Source: Stichopus chloronotus
Taxonomy: Eukaryota; Echinodermata; Holothuroidea; Aspidochirotida; Stichopodidae
Length of the DNA: 64,000 nt
Reading direction: 5' to 3'
NCBI GenBank assembly: GCA_021234535.1
Contig: CM037830.1
Span: 39,345,937 to 39,409,936 of the forward strand
This document shows positions 27,401 to 39,400 of this stretch, piece after piece. The notes beneath the pieces are model-generated. The model did no database searches, was not told the DNA's origin, and saw only the letters and a program-made list of their open reading frames with translations. Numbering within the stretch: the first letter of the stretch is position 1; each line of letters opens with the position of its first letter. Both the position numbers and the translations under genes were made by a program.

Positions 27401-30400
27401 ACTATATTGCTCTCAGGTATGTTGACCAGCATATGGACATTGAGTTGTTTCATGAACTTAAGTTAGCCTTCACACACCTGTCAATTTTGTGTCAAATTTC
27501 TAGTGACAGATCGATGGTCGACTAGCCCCATTGTAAGTCACATACAAATGACCACTAATGAGTGAGTAGTTAATGATTAAAATTGGTTTTGGAAACTTGT
27601 GACCATTCACTTCTCCACATTAGTTCTGATTTATATACCCACAGCCAGTACAAACCATAAAGAAAAATTGATGAAAATTGACAGTTTTCATAATTGTTGG
27701 ATGTGAATACTGATGCTAATTATAAGCATTGTTATTTGGTAGTACCCATTAAAATTTTCACAAATTAAATTTATTGGCAAAGATCAAACTTCTGCACCGT
27801 TGGTGCTCTATGAGATTCTGAAAATTGTACAGTCCCACAGATTCTCTTGTACAATGTTGATGATTTGGTAGACTTACAGGATATTCGTTTAGAGGTTCCT
27901 ATGATTTGACATAGTGATACATTAATGGTACCTACAGAGGTTAAAGGTATGAGCTTCTGCACCAATGGTGCTCTAGTTACTTGTTATGATATCTCTACAG
28001 CCATGAAGTAAAGTTCTGCAGAAATGTTTGCAAGGTTAAGATGAACTGCAACAATCAGTTTGCATTTGTAGGCCTAAGCATATATCTCCCAATTGATATT
28101 GCTTGATGATTGGAGGTACGTAGAACCCTCTGGAAGTATTGTTAAGATTGTTTACTTCATAACCAAAATATAGAGCATGAGTTAAAAATAAGGGCAGACT
28201 GCAGAAAATGAGTAATTATTTTACCTGTTGCTAAAGATTGAAGGTGGATTGAATATTTGGGATACATGTTTGAATGGATGTGTTAACTAGTCCTTGCTGA
28301 GCATAATCATTCAGAAAGCCACATGATTGTTCTTTGTGTGAGTAAGAACCGGTGTTTTTTCTTTGCTTTAGTGAGTAAGCTCCAACATTGATACCGGTAC
28401 GGCCAATGACAATAAGACAGTTTTACTACACTCTGCACAGTAACAGTGTAAATGAAGTGAGGGTTCAGCAAACAGAGCGAAATGGCCTGTTTTTTCTCCA
28501 CGATTGTCTTCTGTGGAGTGAAAGATCATGTGCAGTCTCCTGCAAAATAGTTGAGGATAAAAACTACATGGTCCTGATTAGGTTTGAAGATGCATTGTAG
28601 GATGCTGCATATGGAAGTACACACAGTGTGATGGTTACAACTTTTAGGTCAATATATTTCTGGCTCACACAAAATGTTTTCCAGGTGCCACAAGCTAAAA
28701 CCAAAATCTCCGAAGAGGCTACTTTTGTGAAAAATAGTTTTTGAGCACTGAAAAACTCTTTCATTTTTTTGTGGATGTCAAAGCTCACAAACATTATAGA
28801 CACAATATCTCAAGGAGCGAAGCTTGTGTAGTCCTCATTATTGGTATATAGAGGTACAGTACAGTACCTGAGTACAAATAGCCTATTGTTTTTGATGGAG
28901 GTCAAAGGTCCTTTGAGTTCAACAGGTGTCAAGACAACCTCGTGCACACAGTGTCTTGCAAATGGAAGCATGCTCAGAGTTGATATTTGGTATGTAGAGA
29001 AACTCTTTGATATATCTCTGTAGTATGCAGTTCTGGTTTTTTTAGATGGATACCTACAGTCTCAGTCTTCAACTAAGGTTATCACATGTCATTGTAAACC
29101 TCAATTGGTGGATATAATAAATTACTGTAGAAAATAGTAACATTACAATAACCAAGCACATTACAGGTACTCGCCATATGCAGTTTGTCAGGGTCATGAG
29201 AATAATTCCTCATAGTAGAATCATTGAAACTGCAATGCATTTGTGCATTCTGTTTGTCCTGTTTTTGTTCATTTGCCATATCAACCTTGCTGCCGAAAAT
29301 GCTTGCCACATACTTTTGATTTGTGACCTTTCAGCTAAAGAACAATTAGCGAGAATGACTCGAAACTACCCAATGACGATTGGTGAAACTGTTCTCTACA
29401 ATTTAAGAATGGTAAGTGAATTACTTAGTGTAGCTGCTTTGTGACATTGAAATGTGTTATGGTTGTCTCAAGTTGCCATAGCAATGGTTGCCATGGTACC
29501 ATGCATGGTTGATATATGAGACATGGGGTTCTAATCTGATATAGTACTTTATGATGACCCCCCATTATGGTGGGGTCAAAATGTGTTAAATATGGGGGTG
29601 TGTGTGTGTGCAAAAGAAAATTTCAATTTTAAAAGTTTGCATCTGCAACTCCTTCTAGACTGCAAAGCCGATGAGGGTCAAAGTTGGGAGATAGGTGACC
29701 CATGGTCTGGAGTTGTGTCTCTAGTGAAAATTTAAGGTCAATGGTCAAGTAACTGAAAATCTTATTTTTGCTGTATTTCTTAATCCAAAATGGCTATTTA
29801 CATGGGACCTTCACATATATGACTGGTATACAAGATTTTATCTGAAAACCATGTTTGTATGTGTTTTGATTTCAAAGGTCAAGTTCAGGAGTCAAAGATC
29901 ACATTTGACACTGAAATGTTTACGCCCACAACTCCTCCTTGACTGCTGACTGCAAAGCCAGTGAGGATCAAAGTTGGTGGATAAGTGACCCATGGTCTGA
30001 AGTGTTTCTCATCAAAATTTTAAAGTCAAAGATCAAAGAAAAGAAAGTCTTATTTTTGCTGTATTTCTTAATCCAAACTGGCTATTTACATGGGACCTTT
30101 ACATATATGACCAGTATACAAGATTTTATCTAAAAATCATGTTTGTATGTGTTTGGAGGTCAAAGGTCAAATTCAGGGGTCAAAAGTCAAATTTGACACT
30201 GAAAAGTGTGTGTCTGCAACTCCTTAAAGACTGCAAAGCCAGTGAGGTTGAACTTGGTAGATAGATGATCCATGGCCTAAAGTTGTGTCGTCTATCAATA
30301 TTTAAGGTCAAAGGTCAAATTTTTAATCAGAAAAATGCTTTGAAAACTTGTGATTTGATTTCCTTCTAGACAGTAAGTGTAATGAAGTTCAAACTTAGTC

Positions 30401-33400
30401 GTTAGATACCTGGTCAGTAACATCATAGGTCAATAGGGCACATAATACAGTAGGGTAGGTTCTACTAGTACAAGGTGCAATATAACTTATTATATCTTTG
30501 CTTCTCATAAAATGTGACTTAATATTTCAACCTGTGCAACCATGTTGGGACTGAGCGATTATATCTAATAAGTTGTCATTTCACACTCTTTTGGCAATAC
30601 CCCTAAGTCAGTATATTTTTACTGGTAATGTCGTGTATTCACTAGCCAAGGAATTTAGTGGTTTGTAGTATGTTTTGGCTGGAAAGGAATTGAGTAATGC
30701 AAATGATTGTGACGTGTTTCTTAGAACTGTTACAAAGCGCGCAGAGTGGTGGCACTCTGATCCGAGAAATGAAGGAAATCAAAGGATTACTTTGACCCAA
30801 ACGCATGACTGCTACATTTACACAATACTTTCCACTTATCTACACATACATGGCCAAGTGTGCCGCGCCTAGCTACGTGTACCTATGCACTATGTACGTG
30901 TATGAGTAAAGCGCTGTGTGTTCAATCAAACCATCGATCTGCTATAATACATACGTGTAAAAGAGCAAATGATTATGGACAATTATAGGGATGAGAAGCA
31001 ACTCTGTGGATTGCTCTCTTGTTTTTTTTTTTGGTATGTTGATATTTGATTTGTCTTAGTTTACTCTGTCGTGTATTCTTTTTTTTTTAAGTGTGTTTCT
31101 TCTTTATTGTTACACTGATATATTGTACTCACATAGTCACCTTTACTGACTAATTTATGCGCTTCCTAGTTAGAGTGAATTGATTGTTTAGTCCTACCAT
31201 GAGACAGTGTATCCATCATTTAGTCACATTTGCTGACTAATTTATGCACTCCCTTGTTAGAGTGAATCCTACAATGAGACATTGTTACCATCATTGAGTC
31301 ACCTTTGCTGACTAATTTATGCACTCCATAGATCGTGTGAATTGATTCTTCTACTTACCATGATACAATGTATCCATTGTTAAGTCAACATTGCTAATTT
31401 ATGCATTTCCCGAGTTAGAGTGAATTGATTCTTTAGACCTACCATTACATATATCTTACATTCACTTAGCAGCTCCACCATGATCAGTGTCAGTAGATCT
31501 GACATATCCTGATTGTATCCCTCCCTGGGATGATTGACTGCTTAATTCAACAGTATGTTGCTGTAAGGAAATTTAAGAAGAGAGTAAAGAAATGTTTCCA
31601 TCATTAAGTCACCTTTGCCGACTGATGTATGCACTCCCTAGATAAAGTGAATTGATTCTTTAATTCTATCATACAAAATGAGTCTATCACTAGTCTGCTT
31701 TGCTGAGTAATTTACGCAGTCCCTTGATAGTTCATTCTTTAGTTCTCCAACCATGATACAGGTTATTTAATACCCGCCAAAGTGACGCAGGACTAATTAT
31801 CTGTATTTATCTGACTGTGCAGTAAATGCTGATTTGTGAGGCTGGCAAAAGTTTGCAGGCAAAATTCTTCTCAATTATCGCGACGAACATCAATCTAGTG
31901 AAGCAGTGGCGGAACTAGCACTTTCAGTGGGGGGGGAGGGCACAATGGCTGTTAGGGCGCTGTATAATAAAATTGCCCACTGCTCTTCAGCCCACATAGT
32001 AAGTGAGAATGTAGAATAATAAGAATAATGCGGGGGGGGGGGGGGTTGGGGAGGGTTAGGTGATGGCAGGACTATATAGCAGAGCACTACCCATTATTTG
32101 GCACGGAGTGTACAAGAAAATTTTTCTTTTCCAAACGCCACACATATTTGGAAATGACATTTCCTGGGTGTTGTGTATAACCTTGAAATAGTTCTTATGT
32201 CCACAATTTCTCAGCTTATGAGAAGTTTTAGAACAAAAGTGAATCTATAAAATAAAATGGTGATAAATATCAGATGGGGTGAGATGATACAAAAATCACA
32301 TACATCAAATTATATGTTGTATCCTCTTCATTTATGTCTTTAGTCCTCAGTTTTCATTGGCCACTGTGGAGTCGCAGGGATTACCTGCAAGTTGTTAAGA
32401 TACTCTGGCTGCACCATGAGGGGCGTAGCTAAACTTTTTGGTATCAATGAAATCGTAACCTTTGTAATCTTGCAGTGGTGTATGTGTGTGTGTGTGTGTT
32501 TGTGTGTTGTGATACATACCTTGGAAACACAATATCTCAAGAAAGGAAGCATGGACAGACCTCATATTTCGTACGAAGGTGTACCACATTGAGAAGAAGA
32601 GCCCTATTGATTGGAGGTCAAAGGTCATTTGGGTCAACATTTGGGTCAAATTCTGAAAAACCTTGTAAACACGGTATCTCAAGAAGGGAAGCTTGGACAA
32701 ATATGATATTTGGTATATAGCTGTACCAAGTGAGTACAAGATTGCTATTGATTTCAGTGAAAGTCAAAGGTCATTTGAGGTCAACAGGGGTCACATTGTG
32801 AAAACATTGTAAACACAATATCTCAAGAAAGGAAGCACTTGGACAGGTCTGATATGTAGTTCATATGTGTACCGCATTGAGTAGAAGTACCCTATTGTTT
32901 TTTGTGGAGGTTGCAGGTCATTGGGGTCAACAAGGGTCAAATTGTGAAAATGTTGTTAACATGATATCTCAAGAAGGGAAGTTTGGGCAAATCTTATATT
33001 TGGTATGTAGGTGAACTTTTTTGTGTAGAAGATCCCTGTTGATTTTTGTGGAAGTCAAAGGGTCATTTGTGGTCAACAGGGTCACATTCTGAAGTTCTTG
33101 TAAATGTTATATCTCAAGAAGGGAAGCTTTGACAGATGTCATATTTAGTATGTAGTTGTATCTCATTGTATGTTGTATGAGTACAAGAATCATTTGGTAT
33201 TTAATGGAGGTCAAAGGTCATTCAATGTCAGCAAGGGTCAAGTTGTGAAAAACCTTGTAGACATGATGTCAAGTGAGGAAAGTTGTACAGATCTCATATT
33301 TCATATAAAGCATAGGTAGCCTTTGATGCATACTAATGCTATAATGTCAGATTTAGAATAAAAATGCTCATAATCAGATCATCAAAACTACAGTTCTTTT

Positions 33401-36400
33401 TGTGCATTCTGGTTTGTTTATGGATCTGGGATCTGAATGAAGGGGCATCAAAAAGTGTCATACAGTGTGGTATGGAAACACAGTATTCCTCTGTTGCATT
33501 CATGCACCCAGAATTTTGGATTAGGATTGAACTGAGAATTGTGGGGAGACACTGCTCCCAGCATCAGGTTGGAGAGGAGTATACCAGAAAGAAAGTCCCT
33601 AAAAATATCCCTAGCTAGCTGGAATTGGTCCTTCCAACGCTCAGTAAGTAAGCTTCGGGAAAAGCTACCGTCAGTATTTTCTTGGATAGAAAATCTATCA
33701 CCTTAAACTATTGAGAGTTTTCTGCTGTAAAAATCTGATAAAATTTGTACATTTTATGATGAATACTGTACTTGCTTGAAATTTGACAGCAGAGTATGGG
33801 CAACACCATCATCATTTCTTGGATGCCGAGGGCACGGAAGTACTCAATTTTGCATTTTCTTTTCTTTCTCTTTCAGTTTTTCCCTCATTCTTATCTCTGT
33901 GTATATTGTTCTTTATTTTCCTTTATTCATGACAAGGGTGCTGGTAATCCATTTGTCCAGCAGGGGGGGGGGGGGGAGAAGGGGGTGGAACCCTCCCTGA
34001 ATATATGGTAGCCCCATCACTGTAGCTAAGCTATGTATGTGATGGAAGCAGATGTGTGGGCTACTGACAATGCCTGTCACCTACCAATTACTCTTTCTTT
34101 TACTGTAAGCACCCTCTTTATCCAGCATGATCAAACTTTCATGCAAAGCCAATGCGATGCAAAGTCCAGTTCGTTTTTTCCTTTCCGAAAAGACAGTGTC
34201 ACAGCTGTGTTACACTAACGCCCTTGTTTTCGGGTGGGATGGAGAACCGAAACAATAGATTTTAGCTCCTCTGTAGAAAATTCAATAGATTTCTCTGGTC
34301 CTCTCAAGATTAGCAATAGACAGTCTATTGTTAAGGTTAGGGTTGAGGAAGAAAAAACAAAAGAAAGCACAATGAGGTCCTTGGAATGAATGGAAACTAA
34401 GCTGTAAGTACTTGTATATGTATCTGTACAACAGTATGGTACTGATGTGACCATGTGTGAGGTGCATAAACTGAAACCACAGTAGAGCCCAATTGGGCAT
34501 GTCGCTGCTAGTGCTGATTGGTAAAAAAGTTCACAGAGTCAGTGATTGTAGCAGGGTCACCAGGTAATATCAAGTTTTGTATTCAATCGCTAATGTCAAA
34601 TACGAGTGCAATGACCAATAAATGGAAATATTCAAACAAAAGTGCGTGTGCTGGCATGTGTTTGTGTATGTGACACCTTGGCTTGTAACCATGATATCTC
34701 AAGAAGGGAACAGGTCTTGAACTACAAAGTTGATGTGTTGGTAGCCCATTGTGAGTAGATGATCCCTATTGGATTTCATGGAGGTCAAAGTTCATTTGAG
34801 GTCACCAGAGCTTAGAGTTCTTTCGCGTATCTCAAGAAAGGAAAGGTGTTCGAATATTAAACTTTGTGTGTTGCTTAGAGAGCTTAGAGCACAAAAAGCA
34901 AGGGAGATACCACAGCTACCGAATGTTGTTAGAATTTCAAACCCTCATCACTGGTAGCAACTGATGAGAAGATGATGTCTGCCATTATTTGTGGAGGTCA
35001 AAGGTCATGTGAAGTCAATAGAGGACATTGTTTGAAAACCTTGTAAACACTGTATCTACAGAAAGGAAAGGTGTTTGAATATCAAACTTAGCGTGTTGAT
35101 ATTCCATGGTGAGTAGATGATCCTTATTGTTTTTCATGGAAATCAAAGGTCATTTGATCTCCCCAGAGCTTAAAGTGAGAAAACCTCAGTACCTAAATGT
35201 TGCTGGAACTTCAAACTCATACCATTGGTAGCATGTAATGAGTAGATTATGTCTGTCATTTTTTATGGAGGTCAAAGATCATATGATGTCAACAGAAGAC
35301 AAAGTGTGAAACCTTGTAAACACAGTATCTTGACAAGGGAAAGGTGCTTGAACTTCGGTGTTAGTTTGTTGGTAGTTCATTGTGAGTACATGATCCCTAT
35401 AATTTTTCATGAATGTCAAAGGTCATTTGAGGTCTCTAGAGCTTAAAGTATGAAAACCTATTTAAAGGAAGATATCACAGCAACTGAATTCAGGTAGAAC
35501 TTAAAAGTGTCAACATTGTTTCACTTGATGAGCAGCTGATGTCTGTCATTGAGTGTCCTGCATTATAGTCACCAGTCCTGAATGTTTCAAACTGCATATC
35601 GAATTGTTGTGTTCTTCTGTAATCATCGTGGGGTGTTGTTTTGCTTTTTATAATCGAAGAAGAGAAGAAAAAAGACAAATATGTATATCTTAGACTGAGT
35701 GGTTGTTGTTAAAGTGATGGTCACTTGTTTTACCCTTTCCTGGTTGAGGAGACTTATATGTCCTTCATATTTAGACTTCCTTGATACAGTGTATTGATCC
35801 CTTGATGGATGCATTATTCAAAGCACATATCCTTCATACAAACAGTGTATTTACCCCTCCATGGATGTATTGTTCAAAGCATATCCTTCCTTTGCACAGT
35901 GTATTGATCCTTTGATGAATGTATTATTCAAAGCATATCCTTCCTTCATACAGTGTATTGATCCTTTGATGGATGTGTTATTCAAATCATATCCTTCCTA
36001 CAAACAGTGTGATGATCCCTTGATGGATGTATTATTCAAAGTATATTCTTCCTTCGCACGGTGTATTGATCCTTTGATGGATGTATTATTCAAAGCATAT
36101 CCTTATTTCATACAGTGTATTGATCCCTTGATGAATGGATTATTCAAAACATATCCTTCTTTCATACAGTGTATTGATCCCTTGATGGATATATTATTCA
36201 AAGCATCCCTTGAAGAGGTTGACAAAACTGAATGCAGGGATATCATTTACAGCATGGTGAAGATGGAAGCTAACAGTGAACCATTGCCTGTACCTACCAT
36301 GACCACTGTGAGAAAAGGAAACAAAAGGTAGAGTTACCACCATCTTAGTTGATTCCCATAAAGACATCTGAATTGGAATACCAAGAATCTTTCATACCTC

Positions 36401-39400
36401 TTTATATATTTGAAATCTCTCAACTTAACAACTTTAATGAAATTGGTGATAACTTCTGCCCTTCCTAAAGGGGAAAATATTATTTCATAGCATTAGTGAG
36501 ATCATGAAAACTGGACTGATCATGTGATATGTGAATCATGACTTATGTTTGGTCTGACGACTATCTTAACTTTGCATTTTTTCTGATTTATTCATAATAT
36601 AAAGACGTATAAGGGGTACCCCTGCACAATATTGAATTGCAATTTGTCAACTTGGTACAGTGAGTCATGTTTAAAGGTGATGTCCAGTTTTGAAGTGTAG
36701 ATTTGTGATATTATATTATTGTTACTGAGTTTCAAGAATTTGAGATCAAAATCTAACCAGTTTTTTCCTTTTATCCAGGTGAGGAAATGTTCATAGCATC
36801 AGCAGAGAGTTTTGTTATACTTCAGTGAAGGTGACTTACAAATTTGTATCCTCTGTTGGTCCCTCAGAACAAACAAGATTCTTCTTTTTTTTTTAATGTT
36901 AATGTTTGACCTGTATGATTTTGTACTTATTTGCTAGCACCTTGAAACCAAACATTACTATTCTACTATTGCATGCATACCTCTCCATTTCATTTCTATA
37001 TTTGAGCTTGGGTGGGATGGTTATCTTGGAGATGTCATCTCAATATAAAATTACTTGTTGTTTTCTATGAAATCTAGAGATGAACAGTACAAGCAGATGT
37101 GGTCAGAATTAGAAGCCTTGGTTAGATCCGTGTCCGATCTCTCGCCAAGTCATGAAGAAATCCTTCAGTGTGTCTTGAGCTGTCGTAAGCCTAGCCCTGG
37201 GGATCCATCCAGAAGAAATATTATGAAACCAGAACCTCAGGAAGAAGAACCACTTCCTGTTAAAAGGTACATTTCACCTGTTGCAGCCCCCATTGTCCCT
37301 CCCCTCACACATGCCTAAGCTATGTTTTAAACCACAAATTCATCCTGTGTAATGCCTTTGTCTTATTAGTCTTCATTGAATTACATTTTAATTCTGTTTT
37401 GAGATTCCAATTAGCACACATTTATTGCTACTTTTTGATGCGAAGGTGAATGAAACCTTTTACCTATCTGTCAGTCTGTGATATGCATATTGATGTATAA
37501 AAACATCTTGAAAGTTTAACTTAGAGCTCTTCGCATCAAAAGTAGTTGCAAATGATATTACAACTAGTGTTTTTATGCAATCAGTAAGCATTTATAACTA
37601 ATTTCAGACCTGCAGAGCCAGCGAATGTTGAGCCTTCACCTGCAGGTGACATGTTCAGTCCAGAGTCACCCCCTCCATGCAAAAAACCAAATCTATATTT
37701 CACTGGAACATTTGGAAAACCAACAGGTGAGAGATCTGGATGACTGGATTAAGCAAGATTGATAAAGAATTGAAGAAGAAGACCACTTATTGACTTCTCC
37801 TGAGTGTGCTGAAGTGTAAAGAGTGGTCTGCAGTGTGTGCAAGCTAAATGGTGTAGATACTATAATTGTGCTCATTAATTGGTTTAGATACTATACTTGT
37901 GCATGTTGAATGGTATAGATACTATAATTATCTCATCGCCCTATAGGGACTAAGATGAGATATTGTAGTCACTTGGCTAGTGGAGCTATATATTGTACTG
38001 TGCATCCATGAGAGAATGGTTGCCATGGAAAGGCTCAGAGTGGATGAGTAGCGACACCCCAGGGGTACCCCATGGTTACGTTCCCCCAATTTTCACTACA
38101 AAGGTTCCCACATGGCTGTCCTGTAATTGGCCGCAAAGTTGTAACTAGGACTAACTAATGTAATTTGTATTCCATTCCACTGATTGTTACCACAGTCTCA
38201 ATTTTTCAGATCAGCTTGTACTGTTAGCACAAATCGTATTCTTCTCTACACCTTTACAAGACCAGAACTGATATAACAAAAAGTACATATCCTTAACACT
38301 TGATGTAAAGTAGTAAGACACCAGGGACTGGGAAGTGTCATTTCTGGGGTTCTGATGCACACCGTGTCAAGTGTAGTGATGCTATACTTAGGTAGTAAAG
38401 AGGCCATGTAAAAAATTTTCACCCTCTAAAACATCATCTGACCTTGGCATATGTGATTTCACACAGTAAAAAGCATAGGTAAGCAAAATATTACCCAGTG
38501 TTTACAACAGTTAGTGAATCCGTCATTTGAGATGGATAGAATTCATGTTAAGACAACCTTCTAAACATGATATCTCAAGAAGTGAAGCTTGGACAGATTT
38601 GGTATGCAGTGAAACACTTGGATATATCTCTGTAGTATACAGTTGTACATGTTACCTACAGTATCAGTCATCAACTTAGGCCAGCAGATGTCATTGTTCA
38701 TATCAATTGGTAATATGAGACATTACTGTCATAGACAATAACCAAGAATATTACACTTCATCGCCTTATGCAATATGTAAGATTCAGGAAAAAATTCCCC
38801 ATAATCAATTCATTGAAACCGCTATGCATCTGTGGATTCTGGTCATGAAATGGTTTTGTTCAAATTTGTGGGGTAAAATGTTGTGATGGTTTTATGCACT
38901 GGTAAAGTAAAATTAATGAAATTCAGTAGCATACTTGAGCTATTTTCAGATTAGTTTTGATGTATTAACTGAGTCTGATTATCTTTTTTGCCTTTTCTTT
39001 TAAGGACTGATCTTAGCCTACTCAATAGTGTACTGAAATACTCTTGTTTTGTTAGCATGAAGTCAGCATATATTTTAAGACTAAAATATTCATTGCTTTT
39101 GCCATTTGGTCATGCATAGAACCTGCTGCCTCAGTTGATAAATGTCCATCTCATATTAAAAGTTTTCTTTATCACAGGGGGTGGTCAAAGTCTTCTGTCC
39201 TTATGGAGCGATCGTTTGAATAGCATCAATTCCAGGAAACATGAAGAGTTTGCTGGCAGGGCAGAAAGCTTTGGAGCAGTTGCAACACTCTACCCGAACC
39301 TCAAACTGGAAACAAAGCCAAATCCGTGAGTGTCTTATTGTTGAACAATCTCTACTTAAGTTTTGAAGGCTAGTGAATGGGAACAAATCTTTGTCACAAA

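Larger units (their letters stand above)
25146..29334 (+). other. INTS13 intron with tandem repeats
   Basis: It contains repeat family A (25850-26270, 28790-29015), repeat family B (26700-27300), a TCTG/TCTA microsatellite (26673-26697) and a repeat copy shared with 38.6 kb (28950-29260) directly before the next exon. Confidence 0.6.
29412..36169 (+). other. INTS13 intron (6.8 kb), almost wholly repeats
   Basis: Successive tandem families occupy it: C (29636-30420), D (31130-31770), A (32510-33330 and 34670-35470), and the 54-bp splice-site repeat ending at the next exon. A CAGTGGCGGA motif with an adjacent G run lies at 31904-31936. Confidence 0.65.

Noticed and set aside
35861..36331. A 156-residue repetitive protein (units with DPLMDVLFKAYPSF)
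   Set aside because: It is the in-frame reading of the tandemly repeated intron/exon boundary of INTS13, not a separate gene.
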